Origin: Fibrobacter succinogenes
Lineage (GTDB): Bacteria > Fibrobacterota > Fibrobacteria > Fibrobacterales > Fibrobacteraceae
Direction: 5' to 3'
Length of the DNA: 59,659 nt
Assembly: GCA_902800815.1 (NCBI GenBank)
Contig: CADCGB010000020.1
Coordinates: 1-59,659, forward strand
Notes under the pieces: generated by a model
The model's database searches: none
Told to the model about the DNA's origin: nothing
What the model saw: the letters and a program-made list of their open reading frames with translations, nothing else
Made by a program: the position numbers and the translations under genes
Part shown: positions 26,525-33,835 of the stretch, piece by piece
Position numbering within the stretch: position 1 is the stretch's first letter
How the letters are laid out: every line of letters starts with the position of its first letter

Positions 26525-28309
26525 ATGCAAGCCCAGCCACAGCCCCTCAGACTTTCAGAGATTACTATTTCAAACCTGCGTTCCATCCAGCGGCAGACGT
26601 TCCCGCTCAGCGGGATTACCGCGCTTATCGGCTACAACAACGCGGGCAAGACGAATATATTGATGGGCATCCGCTGGCTCCTGTCAAAGTTTTCGCTCGA
26701 CATCTCGTTCTTTGACGACCCGAACCAGCCCGTCGTGGTGGAAGGGTTCTTCGAGGGAATTTCGGAGACCGTGCTCAACAGGCTCGGCGAGGAGAAGGCG
26801 GCAGAAGTCACGCCGTTCCTCATCAACGGCTCGCTGCGCGTAAAGAAGATGCAGCGCGTACCCGGCGAGGTTCCCGAGAACGTGGAGATGTGGGTGTTCG
26901 TGCCCCCCTGTCGCAAGTCGGAATACCACAAGGATTGGATTCGCTGCACCGATGCCTTTAGGCATGCATTCCGCAGGCTCTTCCCCGAACCCATCGCCAT
27001 ATGGGACTTCGAGGGCAACCAGGCCTTCACCAAGCTTTTGCACGAAATCTTCAAGCCGCTCGAAAGGCGGTTTGGCGGGGAATTCAACGATATATTGAGC
27101 AAGTTCAGCGACATGCTGAGCCCGGGCGGCGAGAACCAGGCCGCCGAAATCCAGAGTTTTGACCGCGACGTGAACGAGAAGCTGAAGCCCCTGTTCCCGA
27201 GCGTGCGCGTGGAACTCGACATTCCCATACCGACACTCGAGACGTTCCTCAAGAACGCGACCCTCAAGGTGATCGACGAGGACGACGGTTTCGAGCGCGA
27301 CATCAACCGCATGGGAGCGGGTAGCCAGCGCGCCATACAGATGGCACTCGTGCGCTACCTCGCCGAAATCAAGAAGCACCACAACAACCATTACCTGAGC
27401 CGCACCATGCTGCTCATCGACTCGCCGGAACTCTACCTGCACCCGCAGGCGGTGGAACTCATCCGCGTCGCCCTCAAGAACCTCTCGAACGAGGGCTACC
27501 AGGTGATATACGCGACGCATTCCGCGCAGATGGTCACGAGCGAGGACGTGAGCACCTCGCTACTCATCCGCAAAAACAAGGAACGCGGCACATTCATGCG
27601 CAAGCGAATGGAAGACGCCGTGCACCAGGTTATCCAGGATGCGCCAAGCCAGCTGCAGATGCTGTTCAGCCTAAGCAACAGCAACGAGCTCCTGTTCGCC
27701 GACTACGTGCTTTTGACCGAAGGAAAGACGGAATGGCGCGTGCTGCCCGCGCTCTTCGAGCGCATTACCGGGCAGAGTTTCGCCCTCATCAAGTGTGCGC
27801 TCGTGCGCCAGGGAGGCGTGAGCAACACCCGCAAGAGCATGCAGGTACTGAACGCGATGGATATGCCCGTGCGCGCCATTGTGGACCTGGATTACGCCTT
27901 CACGACCGCGACCCGCGACGGATTCCTGGAGCCGAACGACCCCGACATACGGTTCTGCACGAACCTGTTCCGCGAGCTCGCGTTCCACAACCACCTAAGG
28001 CTCGTGAACGGGCGCCCCGTGAACAAGCACAGCAACATTTCGGCATCGAAGGCATACGCCATGATGGCGGCCATGCCCGAGGCGGAAGTGCCCATCAAGA
28101 GCATCCACATGAAGCTGCGCCAGCAGGGAATATGGGTGTGGACGAAGGGCGCCATCGAAGAGCACCTGGGGCTAGAAGCCAAGAACGAGAACGCCTGGAG
28201 CAGCTTTATCGAGCGGTGCAAGGGGCAGAACTTTATCAAGAACCTCCCCGACTATGCGGGCATCGAGGCGCTCTGCCAGTGGATTATTGACGGGAGTCGG
28301 GAAACCTAA
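26525..28309 (+). CDS. OLD-family ATP-dependent nuclease (standalone)
   Basis: This 594-residue protein couples an ABC-type ATPase to a C-terminal TOPRIM nuclease. The P-loop is GYNNAGKTN, and the Walker B-like segment is LLIDSPELYLHPQA with a following ATHSAQM switch. The TOPRIM signature is LLTEGKTEW and IVDLDYAF (Glu and DxD). OLD nucleases include class 1 standalone enzymes and class 2 partners such as Gabija GajA. No UvrD-type helicase follows, so it looks like class 1, with possible anti-phage or DNA-repair function. ATG 26525 was chosen over the upstream frame extension because it fits the family start. Confidence 0.82.
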   Translation: MQAQPQPLRLSEITISNLRSIQRQTFPLSGITALIGYNNAGKTNILMGIRWLLSKFSLDISFFDDPNQPVVVEGFFEGISETVLNRLGEEKAAEVTPFLINGSLRVKKMQRVPGEVPENVEMWVFVPPCRKSEYHKDWIRCTDAFRHAFRRLFPEPIAIWDFEGNQAFTKLLHEIFKPLERRFGGEFNDILSKFSDMLSPGGENQAAEIQSFDRDVNEKLKPLFPSVRVELDIPIPTLETFLKNATLKVIDEDDGFERDINRMGAGSQRAIQMALVRYLAEIKKHHNNHYLSRTMLLIDSPELYLHPQAVELIRVALKNLSNEGYQVIYATHSAQMVTSEDVSTSLLIRKNKERGTFMRKRMEDAVHQVIQDAPSQLQMLFSLSNSNELLFADYVLLTEGKTEWRVLPALFERITGQSFALIKCALVRQGGVSNTRKSMQVLNAMDMPVRAIVDLDYAFTTATRDGFLEPNDPDIRFCTNLFRELAFHNHLRLVNGRPVNKHSNISASKAYAMMAAMPEAEVPIKSIHMKLRQQGIWVWTKGAIEEHLGLEAKNENAWSSFIERCKGQNFIKNLPDYAGIEALCQWIIDGSRET

Positions 28310-28331
28310 CTAGGAAATCGCGGTGAAGTTG

Positions 28332-28712
28332 CTAGTTGAATGTCGCGGAGAGCATCACCGTAATCGCTAAGGCAGACATTTCTGCATCTTCTTCACTCTC
28401 TTCAACCGAGCCATAGTTGAGGGCTATCGACGCTCCCATCCCCCAGTTTTCGCTCACCCACCATTCCTTACCGGCGGCAAGCTGAAATCCGAAACCAAAT
28501 TCCGTAGAGCCAAGAATTTCATCATCGCCAGCTTCCGTCAGGCCAAACCTACCCGGACTACCGTAGCGTGCAGAATCGTATAGGGAAGGATTCGTCCACC
28601 TATCTTGTAATCCCACGGAGAAATTAAAAAAGAACCCATCGTGGGTAAACGGATACGAAGCGGCCATGGACACAGTAGCCATGACCAGCAAGAACGAGAA
28701 TGTCTTTTTCAT
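28332..28712 (-). CDS. Small outer-membrane beta-barrel-like protein
   Basis: This 126-residue protein has a signal peptide (SFLLVMATVSMAAS) followed by alternating aromatic and polar strands (FNFSVGLQDRW, FGFGFQLAAGKEWWVSENW) and ends in SATFN. That is consistent with a small outer-membrane barrel or a truncated one. It follows the lipoprotein gene at 28739 across two tandem palindromes. Its role is unknown. Confidence 0.65.
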   Translation of the reverse strand: MKKTFSFLLVMATVSMAASYPFTHDGFFFNFSVGLQDRWTNPSLYDSARYGSPGRFGLTEAGDDEILGSTEFGFGFQLAAGKEWWVSENWGMGASIALNYGSVEESEEDAEMSALAITVMLSATFN

Positions 28713-28717
28713 TTGAT

Positions 28718-28747
28718 ATTCCCTTAGGGAATATTCCCCTAGGGAAT
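28718..28747. repeat. Tandem pair of 15-nt palindromes
   Basis: ATTCCCTTAGGGAAT (28718-28732) and ATTCCCCTAGGGAAT (28733-28747) are near-identical imperfect dyads that lie side by side. They contain the stop of the upstream gene and the AAGGGA Shine-Dalgarno of the downstream one. Confidence 0.8.
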
Positions 28748-29197
28748 CATGGCTTCGTTAGCAGGACCAGACGGAGCATAGGGGTTCCGTTCCGGTTCTT
28801 CTGCAGACGTCGAGCCGTTCCTGTCCGCGATACTTCCCCAAAGAGCAGCCTCTCTTGCATCAATCTGCACGTAATTCATGGCGATACCGGAATAACTGCA
28901 GTGACATTTAACATCCATCGATCCCGGAGCCGACTCCGTGCATGTTTGCTTCATTATCACGTCGACTAGCTTATTCACGTTCTTTTGCTGGCGCGCATAG
29001 AGCAAGAAGGCCGCCTTATTGCAGACATCGTTATCTTCCCATTCAATCGGCCCTACAAGTTCAGTTTTGTAAGCTCCATAGACCTTCAAGTCGTCATTCA
29101 TAAAATCCGCTTCACTCAAGGATGACTTAGAGTTGGGATTGATGTAGCAGCCAGCGAGCGCTAGCACCCAAACGAGAAGTATTGCCATTTTTTTCAT
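28739..29197 (-). CDS. Lipoprotein of unknown function
   Basis: This 152-residue protein has a lipoprotein signal (ILLVWVLALAGC, Cys near residue 17) and a body with five or so cysteines (CNKAAFLLYA, CTESAPG, CHCSYSG). The cysteines suggest disulfides or metal binding outside the inner membrane. No family recognised. It appears to be co-transcribed with the barrel-like gene at 28332. Confidence 0.65.
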   Translation of the reverse strand: MKKMAILLVWVLALAGCYINPNSKSSLSEADFMNDDLKVYGAYKTELVGPIEWEDNDVCNKAAFLLYARQQKNVNKLVDVIMKQTCTESAPGSMDVKCHCSYSGIAMNYVQIDAREAALWGSIADRNGSTSAEEPERNPYAPSGPANEAMIP

Positions 29198-29207
29198 TTT
29201 TTGTCCC

Positions 29208-29242
29208 TAGAAAAAAGAAAACATTTGATTGCAGCCAAATGT
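29208..29242 (-). terminator. Intrinsic terminator after trmO
   Basis: ACATTTG (29221-29227) and CAAATGT (29236-29242) pair. On the minus strand they are followed by TTTCTTTTTT, 32 nt after the trmO stop. The A-rich side also makes it partly bidirectional. Confidence 0.78.
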
Positions 29243-29273
29243 AAAAAAAGCAGAACGCACCGTCAAGTATTTT

Positions 29274-30074
29274 TTACAAAGCATTTGTAATGAAATCGCG
29301 ATGCAGTTGCTTGTCGCCGTACTTGTCTTCGGCGTCTTCCCTCAAATCATCGGCGGTATAGCCGCTTGTTATGCGTTGCAGGCAAACAACCCGCGTCGTA
29401 TCGTCGTAGGTAAAGTGGATGCGGAAAGTGCGGTAGGCAAGCACTCCTGCCTTTGCATTTTCATCGACCGACAGGCGCCGGCGCGTGCTGTCGAAAACAC
29501 CCTTCGAAAAATTCCCGCGGGAAAGTTGCACCCGCGCAAAACTTTCCAGATCGAAATCGCTGCGTTCCGCAATCCAGCGGTTCTGTGCATCGAAAGGGGC
29601 GTCGGCAAGTACCGTCCACAAGTCGCCTTCCTGTTCCTCGACCCAGCCCGCCTTTGCCTCCGGGAAGGCATCCGCCATCGGGATATACGGCTTGATGTCC
29701 AGTACCGGAGTGCCGTTCAGCAGGTCGGCCTCGTCTACATACAAAGTAAGTCCATCAATTTTCAACAGGCGCACACAACTGAGCCCGATGGGGTTCGGGC
29801 GATAAGGGCTCCTGCTGGCAAAGGTACCCACGCGGTCCTTCCCCTTGGGCGGTACCGGCGGGCGCGTTGTCGGGCGCCATCCCTCGTTCTCGTGGAACTG
29901 GAATATGACCCAGATGCGCTCGAAACCTTCCAGGTCACGGAGCGCCATCTCGAAATTCTGCCCCGCATTCAGTTCAATGCGGCCCGGATGCCCTGCAAAC
30001 AGACGCCCCTGCCGAGGAGCGTCGTACTTGTACACGGCATCGCCGTAGAATGTGCCTATCGGGGTGACTTGCAT
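29274..30074 (-). CDS. trmO: tRNA (N6-threonylcarbamoyladenosine37-N6)-methyltransferase TrmO
   Basis: This 266-residue protein has the YaeB/TsaA barrel: VTPIGTFYG at the start, FERIWVIFQFHEN, then the conserved SRSPYRPNPIGLSCVRL segment and LDIKPYIPMADA. TrmO methylates t6A37 of tRNA. The C-terminal third (about residues 165-266) matches the extension seen in E. coli-type TrmO. The ATG has no good Shine-Dalgarno. It lies 12 nt downstream of a lipoprotein gene and may be co-transcribed with it. Confidence 0.88.
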   Translation of the reverse strand: MQVTPIGTFYGDAVYKYDAPRQGRLFAGHPGRIELNAGQNFEMALRDLEGFERIWVIFQFHENEGWRPTTRPPVPPKGKDRVGTFASRSPYRPNPIGLSCVRLLKIDGLTLYVDEADLLNGTPVLDIKPYIPMADAFPEAKAGWVEEQEGDLWTVLADAPFDAQNRWIAERSDFDLESFARVQLSRGNFSKGVFDSTRRRLSVDENAKAGVLAYRTFRIHFTYDDTTRVVCLQRITSGYTADDLREDAEDKYGDKQLHRDFITNAL

Positions 30075-30086
30075 GCAGGAGAACTA

Positions 30087-30815
30087 TTACCTATTCCCGT
30101 AGCGGATGTAGTCGATTTTACCGATAAAGAAGCGGTCGTCGTACCTCGACTGATGATGCGGGTCATAACCGATTCCCAAATCGAACTTCAAGTTGGCGGC
30201 ATCCGAATAGAGGGTCTTCGAAACACTTTCGTTCCCGTCAAGGAAAATTTTCAAGTCATATCCCATAACAGTCAATTCGCCCATATCTGCCGAGGTAAAT
30301 TCCACACGTACCGTATGCCATTCGTTCAGGGAAATTTTCCCCGCGGAGAAGATTTCCCAGTCACCTGCGCCACGGATATGGAACCTCAGTTCCGAACCGT
30401 CCAGACGAATCATCCAGCCATCTACTTCAGCACCGGGAGGATCCGCAGAAAAGATATTGGAAAGCGGCAAGGTGTCGGTCGCCATAAAGCGGACTTCAAC
30501 AACAAAGTAGGGACTCTTGAAGCTGTCGCTCAGGGGGATGCGCAGGCCCGAGGTTCCATCAAGAACCAGGCAGTCATTTTCCAGTTGCAAAGCGGGCAAG
30601 CCTTTGTCCAATTGGGCATCGTTCTTCCCAAAGAAGTCCTGGCCGATGTTTGCCGGATTATCAAATTCATAGGCTACGGAATATTCCGCCAGAATCTCCT
30701 CCTTCGACTGTTCCGGCGATTTCGACAGTTCCGGTCCCGAAGAAGAATCCCCACAAGCCATCAATGTGCAAGAAACCAGAAGGGCTGCAGCCCCAATAAG
30801 ATTAACGTTTTTCAT
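30087..30815 (-). CDS. LamG-like lipoprotein
   Basis: This 242-residue protein has a lipobox (CTLMACGDSSSG) and a Ser-rich linker. It then has a jelly-roll of the LamG/3-keto-disaccharide hydrolase superfamily, as judged from LNEWHTVRVEFTSADMG, YDLKIFLDGNESV and the DRFFIGKIDYIRYG end. No catalytic motif is visible, so it may be a carbohydrate-binding surface protein. It is divergent from prfA. Confidence 0.72.
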   Translation of the reverse strand: MKNVNLIGAAALLVSCTLMACGDSSSGPELSKSPEQSKEEILAEYSVAYEFDNPANIGQDFFGKNDAQLDKGLPALQLENDCLVLDGTSGLRIPLSDSFKSPYFVVEVRFMATDTLPLSNIFSADPPGAEVDGWMIRLDGSELRFHIRGAGDWEIFSAGKISLNEWHTVRVEFTSADMGELTVMGYDLKIFLDGNESVSKTLYSDAANLKFDLGIGYDPHHQSRYDDRFFIGKIDYIRYGNR

Positions 30816-30874
30816 AGATCTCCTTTTTCCTTATCTTGATATATAGTAAAAAAAATTTCTATTTTTACCCCCCG

Positions 30875-31942
30875 ATGAAAGACAAGGCTCAAAAACTGAT
30901 TGAAAAGTACGAGGAACTGGAATCGGAACTCGGGAACCCAGACGTTCTCGCCGACCAGGCCCGTTACAACAAGATTCACAAGCAGTACAAGGGTATCGAG
31001 AAGGCCGTACAGAAGGCGAAGGAATACCTGCAACTGGTAAACGACCTCGCCGAATATAAGGCCGCGCTCGGCGACCCTGATCCCGAGATGGTCGCGATGG
31101 CCAAGGCAGAGATTTCGGAAATCGAGAAGAAGCTGCCGGGCGTGACCGACGAACTCCAGATACTGATGGTACCCAAGGACCCGTGGGACTACCGCAACGC
31201 CACACTCGAAATCCGTGGCGGTACCGGCGGCGACGAATCGGCGCTCTTCGCGGGCGACCTGTTCCGCATGTACCAGGGCTACTGCAGCCGCATGGGCTGG
31301 AAGATGACCATCCAGGATGCGAGCGAAGGCACCGTAGGCGGCTACAAGGAAATCCGCGTGTTTATCGAGGGCGACAGCGTGTACGGAACGCTCAAGTTCG
31401 AGAGTGGCGTGCACCGCGTGCAGCGCGTGCCCGAAACCGAGACGCAGGGCCGCGTGCATACCTCCGCTGCAACCGTCGCGATATTGCCCGAGGCAGAAGA
31501 AGTCGATGTGGAAATCCGCGAGGCAGACATCCACATGGATACCTACCGTTCTTCGGGTGCGGGCGGCCAGTACATCAACAAGACCGACTCCGCCGTGCGA
31601 CTCACCCATATCCCGACAGGCGTGGTAGTGAGCTGCCAGACCGAACGTAGCCAGCTGCAGAACCGCCTACACGCCATGGAAATGCTTCGTTCCAAGATTC
31701 TTGACGCGGTCATCGCGAAGAAGGAACAGGAAGAAGCGGCAAGCCGCAAGGCCTTGGTGGGCACCGGCGACCGCAGCGCGAAAATCCGCACCTACAACTT
31801 CCCGCAGAACCGCGTGACCGACCACCGCATCGGCCTTACCCTGTACAACCTGGACAAAGTCATCACCGGCGACCTGGATGAAATCATCAACGGGCTCCAG
31901 ATGGCGAACGCACAGGAAAAACTCGGGAAGTTCAACGCTTAA
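30875..31942 (+). CDS. prfA: Peptide chain release factor 1
   Basis: This 355-residue factor reads UAA and UAG at the ribosome. It has the GGQ peptide-release motif (RSSGAGGQYINKTDSA) and a class-1 anticodon-like PxT region near VPETETQGRVH. The open frame extends to 30836, but the family start and ATG 30875 coincide. It is followed by prmC, which methylates its GGQ glutamine, a common gene pairing. Confidence 0.95.
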   Translation: MKDKAQKLIEKYEELESELGNPDVLADQARYNKIHKQYKGIEKAVQKAKEYLQLVNDLAEYKAALGDPDPEMVAMAKAEISEIEKKLPGVTDELQILMVPKDPWDYRNATLEIRGGTGGDESALFAGDLFRMYQGYCSRMGWKMTIQDASEGTVGGYKEIRVFIEGDSVYGTLKFESGVHRVQRVPETETQGRVHTSAATVAILPEAEEVDVEIREADIHMDTYRSSGAGGQYINKTDSAVRLTHIPTGVVVSCQTERSQLQNRLHAMEMLRSKILDAVIAKKEQEEAASRKALVGTGDRSAKIRTYNFPQNRVTDHRIGLTLYNLDKVITGDLDEIINGLQMANAQEKLGKFNA

Positions 31943-31970
31943 AGGAGACGCCCGCCTTCGCGGGCATGAC
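31943..31970. repeat. Short interspersed CGCCCGCCTTCGCGGGCATGAC repeat
   Basis: The spacer between prfA and prmC holds GACGCCCGCCTTCGCGGGCATGAC, with GCCCGC-cttc-GCGGGC as a strong hairpin. It recalls the small dispersed repeats common in many bacteria. Confidence 0.6.
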
Positions 31971-31976
31971 AAGAAA

Positions 31977-32936
31977 ATGCCGCAGATGACCGTACTTGAA
32001 ATCCTGAACCGCACCAAGGTCTTCTTCGAGAAGAAGGGCGTGCCCGACGCGCGCCTCGATGCGGAATACATCATCAGCCACGGCCTCGGCATGAAAAACC
32101 GCATGGACCTGTACCTGAACTTCGAGAAGCCCCTGACCGCGGCCGAACTCGACACGCTCCGTCCGCTGGTAGCGCGCCGAGCAAACCGCGAACCGCTGCA
32201 GCACATCATCGGCGACACGAGCTTCCGCGGGCACATCATCAAGTGCGACACGCGTGCACTGGTCCCGCGCCCGGAAACCGAGGAACTCGTCGACATGGCG
32301 AAGAAATCGCTGGAAGGCGTTACGGCCCCGTTCATCGTCGAAGTGGGTACGGGCACGGGCGCAATCGCGATTGCCTGCGCGAAGGAAATCGAGGGTGCGA
32401 AGGTCCTCGCGACGGATATTTCCGAAGACGCACTCGCGCTTGCCCGCGAGAATGCAGCTGCAAACGGGCTCGATACCAACGCCGCCACGACAAGTTCCGC
32501 AGCCGCCGGCGATAGCAACGCTCCGGGCGAAAAAACTGCGGGCACCCTGCAATTTGCTCAGGGCGACCTGCTCGACGCCGTAACTGGCGACATCATTGCT
32601 AAGGTTGCAAGCGACGCTTCTGCAAAAATCAACTGCCTTATCGCGAACCTTCCCTACATTCCCGACGGCGAGAAGGGGAAGCTCCAGCCCGAAGTAGACA
32701 AGTTCGACCCGGAACTCGCCCTCTACGGCGGCCCCGACGGGCTCACACTCGTGCGCAAGATGCTCGCACAGACCGAAGGCAAGCTGAATGCGGGTGCATC
32801 AATCTTCCTGGAAATCGGGTCGGAACAGGCTCCCATGCTCGAGGCGGAAGCCGAAAAGTACCCCTGGCTGGAATTTACCGGTAGCCACAAAGACTACTGC
32901 GGGAATATCCGCTTCGTAAGCTACAAAGCGAAATAG
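31977..32936 (+). CDS. prmC: Peptide chain release factor N5-glutamine methyltransferase
   Basis: This 319-residue SAM-dependent methyltransferase modifies the GGQ glutamine of release factors. The SAM motif is IVEVGTGTGAIAIACA, with the RPETEELVDMA segment before it. The catalytic tetrapeptide reads NLPY (CLIANLPYIP) where most PrmC proteins have NPPY. An insertion of about 25 Ala/Ser/Gly residues (NAATTSSAAAGDSNAPG) follows motif II. It is likely an active enzyme in the right gene context; the effect of Leu for Pro is not known to me. Confidence 0.9.
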   Translation: MPQMTVLEILNRTKVFFEKKGVPDARLDAEYIISHGLGMKNRMDLYLNFEKPLTAAELDTLRPLVARRANREPLQHIIGDTSFRGHIIKCDTRALVPRPETEELVDMAKKSLEGVTAPFIVEVGTGTGAIAIACAKEIEGAKVLATDISEDALALARENAAANGLDTNAATTSSAAAGDSNAPGEKTAGTLQFAQGDLLDAVTGDIIAKVASDASAKINCLIANLPYIPDGEKGKLQPEVDKFDPELALYGGPDGLTLVRKMLAQTEGKLNAGASIFLEIGSEQAPMLEAEAEKYPWLEFTGSHKDYCGNIRFVSYKAK

Positions 32937-33047
32937 GCTTTACAAGTACAAAACTGTATGGATTCCCTCCGCTGCTCCCCAAAGGGGATAACTCCACTAA
33001 GGACATAAATGTCCAAGTGTCGTTTAGCTTCGAGGATGACAGCAAGT

Positions 33048-33275
33048 TTACATCCCGACGGCGCAGCCGAGGGCGGAAAGCACGAAGGTTTCGCTTTCGC
33101 CCATGCGGTAGAACGGGAGCAGGGTCTCGTCATCGGCGATGGAGCCGTCGATGCCGCTCAACTGCAACTGTTCGCCTATACGCCGCTTGAACACGGAAAA
33201 TCCCGAATCCCACGGGCTCTTTTCGGGAAGGCTGTATGCCCGGGGAGTATCGCGAAACCTGTACTTTCTTTCCAT
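33048..33275 (-). CDS. Small hypothetical protein
   Basis: This 75-residue ORF (MERKYRFRDTPRAYSLPEKS... ending GCAVGM) has a plausible AGAGG Shine-Dalgarno about 8 nt before ATG and no signal peptide. A perfect 21-nt palindrome lies upstream. I do not recognise it, and it could be a spurious frame. It occupies most of the 456-nt gap between prmC and rlpA. Confidence 0.5.
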   Translation of the reverse strand: MERKYRFRDTPRAYSLPEKSPWDSGFSVFKRRIGEQLQLSGIDGSIADDETLLPFYRMGESETFVLSALGCAVGM

Positions 33276-33350
33276 ATTTTACCTCTTTTTCTCAAAGAAA
33301 AGCACACAAACGTTCAAGTGCCTCTCTGTGCAGTAAAATATAGGTAATAG

Positions 33351-33371
33351 GAATGTCATATTATGACATTC
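33351..33371. promoter_or_regulatory. Perfect 21-nt palindrome, possible operator
   Basis: GAATGTCATA-T-TATGACATTC has 10-bp perfect arms. It lies just downstream of rlpA and 76 nt upstream of the small ORF at 33275. On the minus strand the sequence after it contains TATATT, a possible -10 for that ORF. It is not followed by a T run, so it is unlikely to be a terminator. Confidence 0.5.
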
Positions 33372-33392
33372 GCGACATTTTCCGAAAATTTT

Positions 33393-33827
33393 TTATTCTA
33401 TGACGGTGGCGACCACTTCGGCGTGCCCGACCTTGTCGAGCCCGATCTTTTTGCCGGCGGCGACACTCAGGTCCAGAATGCGGCCGTCCACGTAAGGCCC
33501 GCGGTCATTCACGCGCACGACCACGCTACTGCCGTTATCGACACGCACCACCTTGAGCTTTGTTCCGAAAGGCAGGCTCTTGTGTGCACAAGTATAGTCT
33601 TCCTGGTCAAAGATCTCGCCACTCGCAGTCTGCTTGCCGTGGAATCCGGGCCCGTAGTAGCTGGCCTCGCCCTTGATCTTGAGGCCTATTTCCGCCTTCT
33701 CGCCCGAGGCATACTGCTTTTCCGGGAACCGCACGTAGCCCTTGCGCGAAGCAATCTTCGCGTTGCCGGCGGCACAGCCCGAAAGCAGAACCGCGAGGCA
33801 AACCATCAGGCTAAAAACTGCGCGCAC
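33393..33827 (-). CDS. rlpA: Septal ring lytic transglycosylase RlpA-like lipoprotein
   Basis: This 144-residue protein has a lipobox (LAVLLSGCAAG) and a double-psi beta-barrel: GEASYYGPGFHGKQTASGE and VRVNDRGPYVDGRILDLS. RlpA proteins cleave naked glycan strands at the division septum. No SPOR domain follows, so it is a short form. It starts 8 nt after a TPR lipoprotein gene, within an operon running from a sigma-70 gene. Confidence 0.88.
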   Translation of the reverse strand: MRAVFSLMVCLAVLLSGCAAGNAKIASRKGYVRFPEKQYASGEKAEIGLKIKGEASYYGPGFHGKQTASGEIFDQEDYTCAHKSLPFGTKLKVVRVDNGSSVVVRVNDRGPYVDGRILDLSVAAGKKIGLDKVGHAEVVATVIE

Positions 33828-33835
33828 GTAAACCC

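Noticed and set aside
26525..28309. A Gabija defence system
   Set aside because: The GajA-like nuclease is present but no UvrD/GajB helicase gene follows, only small envelope proteins on the opposite strand.
32921..33133. 70-codon minus-strand ORF overlapping prmC end
   Set aside because: It overlaps the better small ORF and repeat sequence, and has no clear ribosome site.
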